Shown here one piece after another: positions 16,614-23,442 of a stretch of 64,000 nucleotides of DNA. The stretch's first letter is position 1, and each line of letters starts with the position of its first letter. Under the pieces are notes generated by a model. That model ran no database searches. It worked only from the letters and a program-made list of their open reading frames with translations, and was not told the origin of the DNA. The stretch spans positions 167,521-231,520 of the forward strand of contig NZ_QQOA01000011.1 of the NCBI RefSeq assembly GCF_003443895.1, read 5' to 3'. Origin of the DNA: Paraburkholderia phosphatilytica (GTDB lineage Bacteria; Pseudomonadota; Gammaproteobacteria; Burkholderiales; Burkholderiaceae). The position numbers and the translations under genes were made by a program.

Positions 16614-17155
16614 CCGTGCAGCTTTCCGGCCTTGTCATCCACCTCGTTGAGCGATGCTCCGAACTGGGCACAACGCTCACGCCATCTCATCGTCAGGTTG
16701 TGGCGGCCGCAGTCCTGAAGGTGGGCAGCGCGCGCCCGGATCACGCCCTTCTCACGCTCGCTGACATGGGCGGTGAACTGGGCTCGCGGCTCGTGCAGCG
16801 CGCACTGCAGGCACTGGAGGTGCCGCCAGAGGACATCCAGTGTTACGGCAAGGCCGCTCTCATGGGCACGGGTGTACCGCTCGAATACGGCGCCGCGCTG
16901 CTTCACCCGCGCCTTGGCCGCGCCGTGCGTGCATGTCTGCCCGGTGCGAACACCATCATGCCGTCGGTCGCGAAGCGCGGGGCGCCCGGAGCCAGCATCG
17001 ACATTCCCCTGCATGGCGTCACGGACATGTGGAGTTTTGATCATTTCGACACGGTGTCCCTGACCGTTGCCGATGCGCCTGCGCCGGACGAGATTGTGGT
17101 CGCGGTCGCGCTGGCTGACCGGGGGCGACCCCTCGCACGCATCCGCCCGGTCTGA
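16610..17155 (+). CDS. Amino acid synthesis family protein (PF06684-like)
   Basis: A 181-residue protein resembling the poorly characterised 'amino acid synthesis' family. Visible blocks are GKAALMGTGVPLEYGAALLH, TIMPSVAKRGAPGASIDIPL, WSFDHFDTVSLTV and PDEIVVAVALADRGRP. No catalytic residues are known to me for this family. The start overlaps the amidase stop (ATGA), indicating coupled expression. Family members commonly sit beside amidases and ABC importers, which suggests a role in downstream metabolism of the released product. The biochemical reaction is unknown. Confidence 0.8.
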   Translation: MTVQLSGLVIHLVERCSELGTTLTPSHRQVVAAAVLKVGSARPDHALLTLADMGGELGSRLVQRALQALEVPPEDIQCYGKAALMGTGVPLEYGAALLHPRLGRAVRACLPGANTIMPSVAKRGAPGASIDIPLHGVTDMWSFDHFDTVSLTVADAPAPDEIVVAVALADRGRPLARIRPV

Positions 17156-17211
17156 TATCCGCACTGCCGCACTACTTTCATCATGCATCAATTAAATAAT
17201 AAGGATTACAG

Positions 17212-18246
17212 ATGATATCGAAATTTCGACGTAACCTGTGCACGCTGGTGATCGGCATCGCAATGTGCGCGGCAAGTGCAGACGCAGGCGCACAGTCGTC
17301 CGTGACGCTTTACGGACTCGTGGATGCATTTGCAGGGGAGGTGCGCGCGGCTGGCGCGAGCGCCAACACATGGGAAGTCGGTTCGGGTGGCATGACAACA
17401 TCATACTGGGGCATATCCGGCTCGGAGGACCTCTCGGGTGGCCTGAAGGCCGTGTTCGCGCTGGAGAGTTTCATGCGCGTCAGCAGCGGCCAGTCGGGTT
17501 CATATACCGGTCAGGCGTTCTTTGGCCGCAACGCCTTCGTCGGTCTGAGTGGCCAGTTCGGTGAGGTGACGGTCGGGCGCAATACGGCGCCGCTGTTCGT
17601 GTCGGCGCTGCTGTTCAACCCGTTTGGCAACTCTTTCGTGTTTTCGCCGGTCATCCTGCACACCTACATGACTTCGGCCATGGGTGCAGCATCCGTGCAG
17701 AGCGACACCGCACTGGACAATTCGATTCTCTACCAGACGCCCGAAGCCGGTGGTCTGTCCGGCAGCCTGCTTTACAGCAACGCAGGTGAGGCGGGACATG
17801 CGGGACAGGCGAACTACAGTGCCAGCGTCCTGTATTTTGCGGGCGCGTTTTCGGCTACCGCTGCGGTACAGGCGTTGCATACTGCCGCGCTGTTTGCAAA
17901 CGGAGCGACCCAGCAGACGGCCTGGATGCTGGGCACCGCCTGCCGGATCGGGCCGGCCAAGCTGTACATGGAGTACGAACGGGTTGATAACAACAACCAG
18001 ATCAACGATGACACCGTACAGGTGGGCGCGAGCGTTGCTGCCGGGCAGGGCAGTGTCCTTCTGTCGTGGGCCGGTACGCGACGGCACGAGGCCGACGGTA
18101 CTCATGGCGACTGGTCCACGGTTTCGCTGGGCTATGACTACCCGCTCTCAAAGCGCACTGATGTCTATGCGGCCTGGCGTCTTGATTCAGTAAGCGGCTC
18201 CTCGGACGGCAACAGCGTGGGCGTCGGCATCCGGACAAGATTTTGA
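17212..18246 (+). CDS. General outer-membrane porin (Burkholderiales type)
   Basis: A 344-residue trimeric-porin family protein. A signal peptide (LCTLVIGIAMCAASADAGA) precedes the mature start QSSVTLYGLVDAF. The barrel contains the expected WGISGSEDLSGGLKAVFALE block, the loop 3-like FFGRNAFVGLSGQFGEVTVG and a C-terminal strand ending VGVGIRTRF with terminal Phe. It begins 56 bases after the amino-acid-synthesis gene, after an AT-rich stretch with AAGGA. It may be co-transcribed to admit amides across the outer membrane, though a separate promoter in the AT-rich gap is also possible. Confidence 0.92.
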   Translation: MISKFRRNLCTLVIGIAMCAASADAGAQSSVTLYGLVDAFAGEVRAAGASANTWEVGSGGMTTSYWGISGSEDLSGGLKAVFALESFMRVSSGQSGSYTGQAFFGRNAFVGLSGQFGEVTVGRNTAPLFVSALLFNPFGNSFVFSPVILHTYMTSAMGAASVQSDTALDNSILYQTPEAGGLSGSLLYSNAGEAGHAGQANYSASVLYFAGAFSATAAVQALHTAALFANGATQQTAWMLGTACRIGPAKLYMEYERVDNNNQINDDTVQVGASVAAGQGSVLLSWAGTRRHEADGTHGDWSTVSLGYDYPLSKRTDVYAAWRLDSVSGSSDGNSVGVGIRTRF

Positions 18247-18269
18247 TCTGGCGGACCGGTCGTGGATGA

Positions 18270-18291
18270 GCAACCGGTGCATACCGGTTGC
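18270..18291 (+). terminator. Hairpin after porin gene
   Basis: GCAACCGGT-GCAT-ACCGGTTGC forms a perfect nine-base stem 24 bases after the porin stop. No U-tract follows, so it is either a weak intrinsic terminator or an mRNA 3' stabiliser. Confidence 0.55.
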
Positions 18292-18477
18292 ACTACCGTG
18301 GCGCCTGCACGGGTAATCCACAGATCCCTGGCACGGGATCGCCGTGCACTGGATGAGCGTTGATCTGCCGAACTGTATCCGGTCACTGCACGACACCTTT
18401 CACGGTCCCGTTCGCAGGTTCTGCAGGGCACGTAGCTGAAGCCGATTATCTGCCGAAATCTTCTGCAAGCTGTCCTT

Positions 18478-19083
18478 ATGGAAAAACGATTGGTCAAGAT
18501 TGGTGAAGCGGCGCAGATGCTCGGCGTCGCCGTGTCTACCCTGCGCAAGTGGGAGGAGACCGGCGAACTGTTGCCCGCGCGCAAGACGGCAGGCGGCACG
18601 CGCTATTACGCCGTGTCGGACCTGCTCGGCATCGGCAACGAGGACGCGCCGACCGTCTGCTATGCCCGCGTGTCTTCGCACGACCAGAAGGAAGACCTTG
18701 AGCGCCAGCATGCAATGCTGGAAAGCTACTGCGCTGCGAAGGGATGGCGCTGCGAGGTCATCAAAGACCTTGGAAGTGGCATGAACTACCACAGGAAAGG
18801 TCTTAACCGGCTGCTCGAAATGATTCTGCGCAAGCAGATGAAGCGGCTCGTTATCACACACAAAGACCGGCTCCTGCGCTTCGGCTCGGAGTTGGTCTTT
18901 GCCATGTGCGCGGCTCAAAACATCGAAATCGTCATCATCCACCACGGCGGGCAGCCGTCGTTCGAGGAAGAACTCGCAAAGGATGTGGCCGAAATCATCA
19001 CGGTCTTTTCGGCGCGGCTGTACGGCTCGCGCAGCAAAAAGAACAAGCAACTTCTCGACGCGTTGCAGGAAGCCGCCAGGTGA
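18478..19083 (+). CDS. tnpA: IS607-family serine recombinase TnpA
   Basis: A 201-residue recombinase. The N-terminal MerR-like helix-turn-helix reads KIGEAAQMLGVAVSTLRKWE and is followed by the small-serine-recombinase catalytic domain. The nucleophile is the serine in VCYARVSSHDQK, and the conserved arginines include those in KDRLLRFGSEL. Length and domain order (DNA binding before catalysis) match IS607 transposases. Its stop overlaps the tnpB start as GTGA. It should catalyse excision through a circular intermediate and reinsertion. Confidence 0.93.
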   Translation: MEKRLVKIGEAAQMLGVAVSTLRKWEETGELLPARKTAGGTRYYAVSDLLGIGNEDAPTVCYARVSSHDQKEDLERQHAMLESYCAAKGWRCEVIKDLGSGMNYHRKGLNRLLEMILRKQMKRLVITHKDRLLRFGSELVFAMCAAQNIEIVIIHHGGQPSFEEELAKDVAEIITVFSARLYGSRSKKNKQLLDALQEAAR

Positions 19084-20528
19084 TTGTCCGCGTCCATAAA
19101 ATCCGCCTGGACCCGACCGTAGAGCAGGCGAAATACTTCGCTCGCGCGTGCGGCGTGGCTCGCTTTGCCTATAACTGGGCGCTGGCGGAATGGACGCGTC
19201 AGCACAAGGAAGGCGGCAAGCCGAACGAGGCCGCGCTGCGCAGGCAGCTGAATGCCATCAAGGCCGCTGAATTCCCGTGGATGGGAGAGGTAACGAAGTG
19301 CGCGCCGCAGGTCGCAATCAGGAATGTCGGGCTCGCGTTCGACCACTTTTTCCGGCGCCTGAAACTCGGCCAGAAGCCGGGCTATCCGCGCTTCAAGCGC
19401 AAGGGCATCCGAGATTCATTCCGCGCCGACAACGGACCTGCGGACAAGGCGAGTCATGCCGTGCAGGTAGTCGGTGCGACCGTGAAACTCCCACGCTGCG
19501 GCGTCGTTCGCATGCGCGAGGAACTGCGCTTCAGCGGGCGCGTGCTCGGCGCGATCGTGAGTCGCATGGCCGATGGCTGGTACGTCGCGCTGTGCGTCGA
19601 AACCGAAGACCGCCTGAAGGCTGTAGAGGACCGCGGCGCGGTCGGCGCGGACCTTGGTATCAAGACGCTGGCGACGTACAGTGACGGCGGCATTGCGCCC
19701 GCGATGAAGCCACACCGTGCAGAACACAGGCGCATCGTGCGTCTGTCGCGCAAACAGAAGGGAAGCGCAAACCGGGCCAAAGCGAAAACCAAGCTGGCCA
19801 GGCTGCACCTGCGCATCGCAAACGTCCGCAAGGATGCCTTGCACAAACTGACGACGAATCTCGCGACGAACTACTCGACTATCGGTATCGAGGACCTGAA
19901 CGTGAGCGGCATGCTGAAGAACGGCAGGCTCGCCCGCGCCATCGCCGATGCAGGGTTCTTCGAGTTCCGTCGTCAACTGGAATACAAGGCCGCCATGACC
20001 GGCGCACAGGTGATTGTCATCGACCGCTTCTATCCAAGTAGCAAGACGTGCTCGGCGTGCGGCGCGATTCACGCTATCACGCTGGCCGACCGCGTTATCG
20101 AATGCGCCTGTGGTTTAAAGATGGACCGCGACCTGAACGCGGCCATCAACATTCGGCGTCAAGCTCTGGCGCAGCAGTCTGTGGAGAGGAAGGCTCTGGC
20201 GGGTGCTTCGGCAACCGTGAAACCGGCCTCTGTGAAGCAGAAAAAGTCAGGTTTGCACAGCAATGTGCAGACGACTTACAGCGGAGCACAGAACTGCCAG
20301 ACTGCGAGCCCTTACCGAACCGCTCAGAACGGAATGTCGTTGTCGAACTGGACCGCGGGCTGCCGACGTTTGAGGCGCTTCAACCAGCCCTTGAGCTGCC
20401 TGAGATCGTCAAATACGAGCAGATCTGCTTCCAGGACACGCAGATCCTGCCGGAACTCGCCGATATCATTCGCGAGGTTGCGCAGGACCGTCGTGGGGGA
20501 AACATCGATGAATGGCGGGATTTGGTAG
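19080..20528 (+). CDS. tnpB: TnpB RNA-guided nuclease with read-through C-terminus
   Basis: The GTG start at 19080 overlaps the tnpA stop. The protein has 482 codons as encoded. RuvC residues are in place: Asp191 (VGADLGIKTLA), Glu271 (IGIEDLNVSGM) and the aspartates of DRDLNAAINIRR. The zinc finger uses Cys324, Cys327, Cys342 and Cys344. TnpB proteins are normally about 380-420 residues. Here the frame continues past the probable element end for roughly 65 codons, read as antisense of the J-domain gene. Either the usual stop was lost or the insertion site failed to supply one. TnpB cleaves DNA guided by an omega-RNA from the element's right end, helping retain the transposon. Confidence 0.9.
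   Translation: MIVRVHKIRLDPTVEQAKYFARACGVARFAYNWALAEWTRQHKEGGKPNEAALRRQLNAIKAAEFPWMGEVTKCAPQVAIRNVGLAFDHFFRRLKLGQKPGYPRFKRKGIRDSFRADNGPADKASHAVQVVGATVKLPRCGVVRMREELRFSGRVLGAIVSRMADGWYVALCVETEDRLKAVEDRGAVGADLGIKTLATYSDGGIAPAMKPHRAEHRRIVRLSRKQKGSANRAKAKTKLARLHLRIANVRKDALHKLTTNLATNYSTIGIEDLNVSGMLKNGRLARAIADAGFFEFRRQLEYKAAMTGAQVIVIDRFYPSSKTCSACGAIHAITLADRVIECACGLKMDRDLNAAINIRRQALAQQSVERKALAGASATVKPASVKQKKSGLHSNVQTTYSGAQNCQTASPYRTAQNGMSLSNWTAGCRRLRRFNQPLSCLRSSNTSRSASRTRRSCRNSPISFARLRRTVVGETSMNGGIW
20254..20269 (+). ncRNA. Hairpin in presumed omega-RNA region of tnpB 3' end
   Basis: TGCACA-GCAA-TGTGCA forms a six-base stem inside the tnpB 3' coding region. TnpB guide RNAs overlap this part of the element, so it is a candidate omega-RNA stem. 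Only a single hairpin is visible by eye, and the guide boundary is not determined. Confidence 0.35.
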
Positions 20529-21454
20529 GCATGCCTGAAGCCAGCCTCGACGTGCACGATTTCCTGATCCAGTTCGTCAAGCTGCTCCCTCAGAATCTTG
20601 ACGTAGTGCTTTAGTCGATCTTCGCTGATGTCATTGATGGCGTTCTGGTCGATGTGCTCGAGCTCCAGCTGCAATTCCAGCAGTTTCAGCAGATCGTTTC
20701 TGCCGTAGGCCTGATTGGCCCGCTGCATCAGTCTGGTCTTGCGCTCGCGCTCCTGCGGATCCGGTTCGCGATCGGGATGCAGGGCACTGGCGAGTTTGCG
20801 ATAGACCTCGCGGATTGACTGGCTCAGTTCGGCCTGCTCTGCCTGCTGCCTTGCCTCGGCTGCCAGCTGCTTTGGCGACTTTTTCCGTTTCGCGCGTCGT
20901 GCCTCCCGAGCCTCAATTTCGGCTGCCTCCCGAGCCTGCTGCTCTTCAATCACGGCCTGTGCGCGCTCGAGAACCTCGTCGGGCGAACTCATGTCGAGGT
21001 CATCACCGAGCTCGACGCCGAGCATTGCCTCAAGTTCTGCCTTCACCTCTGCAAGCCCGGCTGCTGCGTCGCTGTCGTAGTCAGACTGACCATGTTTGTT
21101 GTAGATGACCTTCAACTGCGCGTCGTCGCATGCTTCGACCAGGTGACCTGCCAGCTCAGCGATCAGCCCGGAAATCGTCTCCCGTTCGGTCTTTGTCAGC
21201 CCTTTCTGGTCCCATGCACCGTCAAGCAGATAGACCATCTTCACCTGCAGATCCGTGGATTTCTGCATGAGGGGCAGCAGCTCATCGACGTATCGTTTCT
21301 GGAAGGCTGGCGTGACGGTCTCCCACGCTCGCAGACGGCTGCGACGTTTTTCGATCTGTTTGATCAGGGTATTGAACGCCTTCTGTCCCCGGGACAGACT
21401 GGCCTTGTTGTGGCCCGGCGCGATGCTGACGGCGTGGCGGATCGTTTTGGGCAT
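20324..21454 (-). CDS. J-domain protein with SSB-like C-terminal tail
   Basis: A 376-residue protein of unknown function. The N-terminal half is helical. A highly charged coiled-coil stretch (EEQQAREAAEIEAREARRAK) precedes a J-domain with the HPD triad: IREVYRKLASALHPDREPD. J-domains stimulate Hsp70 ATPase, so a DnaK partner is expected. The extreme C-terminus is QFDNDIPF, strikingly like the DDDIPF tip by which single-stranded DNA-binding protein recruits repair and replication proteins. The stop is immediately next to the IS607 element, and the tail looks natural rather than truncated. It lies upstream of, and divergent from, the conjugation operon. Confidence 0.7.
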   Translation of the reverse strand: MPKTIRHAVSIAPGHNKASLSRGQKAFNTLIKQIEKRRSRLRAWETVTPAFQKRYVDELLPLMQKSTDLQVKMVYLLDGAWDQKGLTKTERETISGLIAELAGHLVEACDDAQLKVIYNKHGQSDYDSDAAAGLAEVKAELEAMLGVELGDDLDMSSPDEVLERAQAVIEEQQAREAAEIEAREARRAKRKKSPKQLAAEARQQAEQAELSQSIREVYRKLASALHPDREPDPQERERKTRLMQRANQAYGRNDLLKLLELQLELEHIDQNAINDISEDRLKHYVKILREQLDELDQEIVHVEAGFRHAYQIPPFIDVSPTTVLRNLANDIGEFRQDLRVLEADLLVFDDLRQLKGWLKRLKRRQPAVQFDNDIPF

Positions 21455-21854
21455 GAGATGGGCTTCCGGTTGTCACAGTACTCGAAGAACGACTGGCATT
21501 TTAACTGGACGGCCACGGATGCGTGCCAGCTACACAGGACCGCACTGGCCCAGGCAAGTCTGCGATCCCGGGGTACGGGATCGCGTTCCGCCGCATGGTG
21601 GCTGCTCACGACAGGCCTCAGTCGCGACGTTTCAGCTACGTGTGCGTCCGGACAACCGGGCAAGATCATTCCGAGGATCTTCCGGAAGAAAACATTCCGT
21701 CGAGCCGCCATGAGTGGCATGGGCCCGCGCACTGACGGTGTTTTTCCCGTCGGAAGTTCCCGTCGACTGGACGGGTTTGGCGAGTCAGGCCGTCTCCTGC
21801 TTGAATACGGACGTGGGCCGTTAGCGAAGGCCCGGTGGATCTGGAGAATACGCC
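21455..21854. other. Intergenic region ahead of the conjugation operon
   Basis: 400 bases between the divergent J-domain gene and the VirB operon, with no supportable gene. It contains a perfect hairpin GCGATCCCG-GGGTA-CGGGATCGC (21562-21584). The operon promoter and possibly a regulator site should be here, but no clear hexamers are visible. Confidence 0.45.
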
Positions 21855-22046
21855 ATGCCGGATGATCAGTCGGGTCCATACGCCAGGCCGTGCTGCGTGC
21901 AGATGCGGTGCTGCAATCGCACGTTGCGCTCGACGTCGTGTGCAGTGATGCGCCGGGGGCAGATCGCCTGCGCCCATGTGATGGACATGGCGGAGCAACT
22001 GCACGCGGGCGCACCGGTGCGCGCTGTTCGGGGAGATGCGAGGTGA
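21855..22046 (+). CDS. Cys-rich 63-residue ORF coupled to virB1
   Basis: A small frame from ATG 21855 with GGAGA ten bases upstream. It ends TGATG, sharing bases with the virB1 start, so translational coupling is possible. The peptide has six cysteines in its first 39 residues, including pairs in PCCVQMRCC, but no known family or signal peptide. Coding status is uncertain; the main support is its position at the head of the VirB operon. Confidence 0.4.
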   Translation: MPDDQSGPYARPCCVQMRCCNRTLRSTSCAVMRRGQIACAHVMDMAEQLHAGAPVRAVRGDAR

Positions 22047-22714
22047 TGATGCCCGCCGCCTTTCTGCTTCTGGCGCAACAGTGTGCGCCAGACGTCGCCC
22101 CGGGCACGATGGCCGCCATCGTGCGCGTTGAGTCCTCCTTCAACCCCTGGGCGATTGGCGTGGTGCACGCACACCTTGTGCGGCAGCCGGCGAACCTCGC
22201 GCAGGCGAGGGCGACCGCGCGCGCCCTGGATGCTGCGGGATGGAACTACAGCGCAGGACTCGCGCAGGTGAACCGTTCGAACTGGTCGCGCCTGGGGCTC
22301 AGCGAAAGAACGGTATTCGAGTCGTGCCGCAACCTCGCAGCAGGTGCAACCATTCTGCGCGAATGCCTTGCGCGCGCAACGTCATCCGATGCGCATGCGC
22401 GGGTACAGGCGGCGCTGCGGGGGGCGCTTTCGTGCTATGCAGGCGGCAATTTCACGGCGGGCTACCGCACCGCTTACGTGCAGAAGGTGGTTGCCGCGGC
22501 GACGCAGCGGCTGCCCGTCGTCCCCGAAATCCAGCCTCTGACGGGTTCCATCCCCGTCGTCGCAGACGAAGCCGAAGAAAAGCCCGCTGGACTCCCCGGT
22601 CAGCCCGGCGGGGAAGACGCGTCTCCTCGCGGCAGGATGCTCCGTCCTGACAGCGGGTTGAGCGAACGGAGCCAGAAGCCGCAGGGCAGGCCGGACAGCG
22701 CCGTAGTGTTCTGA
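22046..22714 (+). CDS. virB1: VirB1-like lytic transglycosylase
   Basis: A 222-residue SLT-domain murein hydrolase from ATG 22046, with GGGAG upstream. The catalytic Glu is in AAIVRVESSFNPWAIG. The fold motifs GLAQVNRSNW and ALSCYAGGNF follow. A cleavable signal is weak: MMPAAFLLLAQQCAPDVAP is short and may simply be helix 1, as in many VirB1 proteins. The C-terminus is Pro/Gly-rich and disordered. It locally opens peptidoglycan for assembly of the secretion channel. First recognised gene of the virB operon. Confidence 0.9.
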   Translation: MMPAAFLLLAQQCAPDVAPGTMAAIVRVESSFNPWAIGVVHAHLVRQPANLAQARATARALDAAGWNYSAGLAQVNRSNWSRLGLSERTVFESCRNLAAGATILRECLARATSSDAHARVQAALRGALSCYAGGNFTAGYRTAYVQKVVAAATQRLPVVPEIQPLTGSIPVVADEAEEKPAGLPGQPGGEDASPRGRMLRPDSGLSERSQKPQGRPDSAVVF

Positions 22715-22747
22715 GTAAAGCGCCATCAATCCGGAAAGGAGCCGATA

Positions 22748-23101
22748 ATGAAATCAGGACTGCGAAAAATATTTCATGGGAAAACCACAGGTGCGGGCTT
22801 CAGGACCCGGTGGCTGCGGACATGGCGTGTACGTCTGGCGCTGTCCGTGCTTGCGCTGCCGGTCCTTGGGCTGCCTGTTGCCGCCCACGCGGAGCTCTCG
22901 CAGGTCAGCACGCTGCTCACGACCATCCAGAGCACCCTGCTTGGCGTGGGCAGCGTCGTATGCTCGATCTCGATCATCTGGGCGGGCTTCAAGATGATGT
23001 TCCAGCATGCGCGCTTTGGCGACATCGCAAACGTGTTTATCGGCGGTCTGTTCGTCGGCTGCGCGACGGTGATCGCGGCCATGCTCATTTCGTCGAGCTG
23101 A
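22748..23101 (+). CDS. virB2: VirB2-like major pilin
   Basis: A 117-residue pilin precursor. A long basic N-terminus (KSGLRKIFHGKTTGAGFRTR) precedes a signal segment ending LPVAAHA. Two hydrophobic helices follow: LLGVGSVVCSISIIWAGFKM and FIGGLFVGCATVIAAMLI, separated by a short basic loop. This is the TrbC/VirB2 topology. Mature size is about 67 residues. The 47-residue leader is longer than that of many VirB2 proteins. It is followed 19 bases later by virB3. Confidence 0.88.
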   Translation: MKSGLRKIFHGKTTGAGFRTRWLRTWRVRLALSVLALPVLGLPVAAHAELSQVSTLLTTIQSTLLGVGSVVCSISIIWAGFKMMFQHARFGDIANVFIGGLFVGCATVIAAMLISSS

Positions 23102-23120
23102 GCGCGAACGGAGGCATGTC

Positions 23121-23441
23121 GTGAATGCCCTCAGTGATCCGGTCTTCAAGGGATGCACGCGGCCCGCGATGGTCTGGGGGGTGCCGCTCGTGCCTTTCGT
23201 GGCAGTGGGTGGCGGCATCCTTGTCCCCTCCATCTGGGTGCTGCTGGTGAGTCCGGTCGCGGGTGTCTCGGTCGTGCTGCTCATCGTGCCGGTCTTCCTG
23301 ACGATGCGCGTGGTTACCCGCCACGACGACCAGCGTCTCGCGCAGCACGCCCTGCGCCTGCGGATGACGCTGCGCCAGCGCAACAGTCACTACTGGCGGG
23401 CACACGCATATGTGCCGCTTGCCGTAAAGAGGAGAGGGTGA
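23121..23441 (+). CDS. virB3: VirB3-like inner-membrane protein
   Basis: A 106-residue protein starting at GTG 23121 with GGAGG ten bases upstream. The opening DPVFKGCTRPAMVWGVP is the family hallmark, and two hydrophobic segments follow (LVPFVAVGGGILVPSIWVLL and VSVVLLIVPVFLTM). It is associated with the VirB4 ATPase and required for pilus biogenesis. The stop is one base from the virB4 start, as usual for this pair. Confidence 0.9.
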   Translation: MNALSDPVFKGCTRPAMVWGVPLVPFVAVGGGILVPSIWVLLVSPVAGVSVVLLIVPVFLTMRVVTRHDDQRLAQHALRLRMTLRQRNSHYWRAHAYVPLAVKRRG

Positions 23442-23442
23442 C

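Larger units (their letters stand above)
18478..20323 (+). mobile_element. IS607-family element (tnpA serine recombinase plus tnpB)
   Basis: This pair of overlapping genes is diagnostic of IS607: a MerR-headed serine recombinase and an RNA-guided TnpB nuclease. These elements have no terminal inverted repeats and make no target duplication, so the exact ends cannot be read here. The left end lies somewhere in 18292-18477. The right end must be at or before 20323 if the neighbouring J-domain gene is intact. The element separates the amide island from the conjugation module. Confidence 0.85.
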
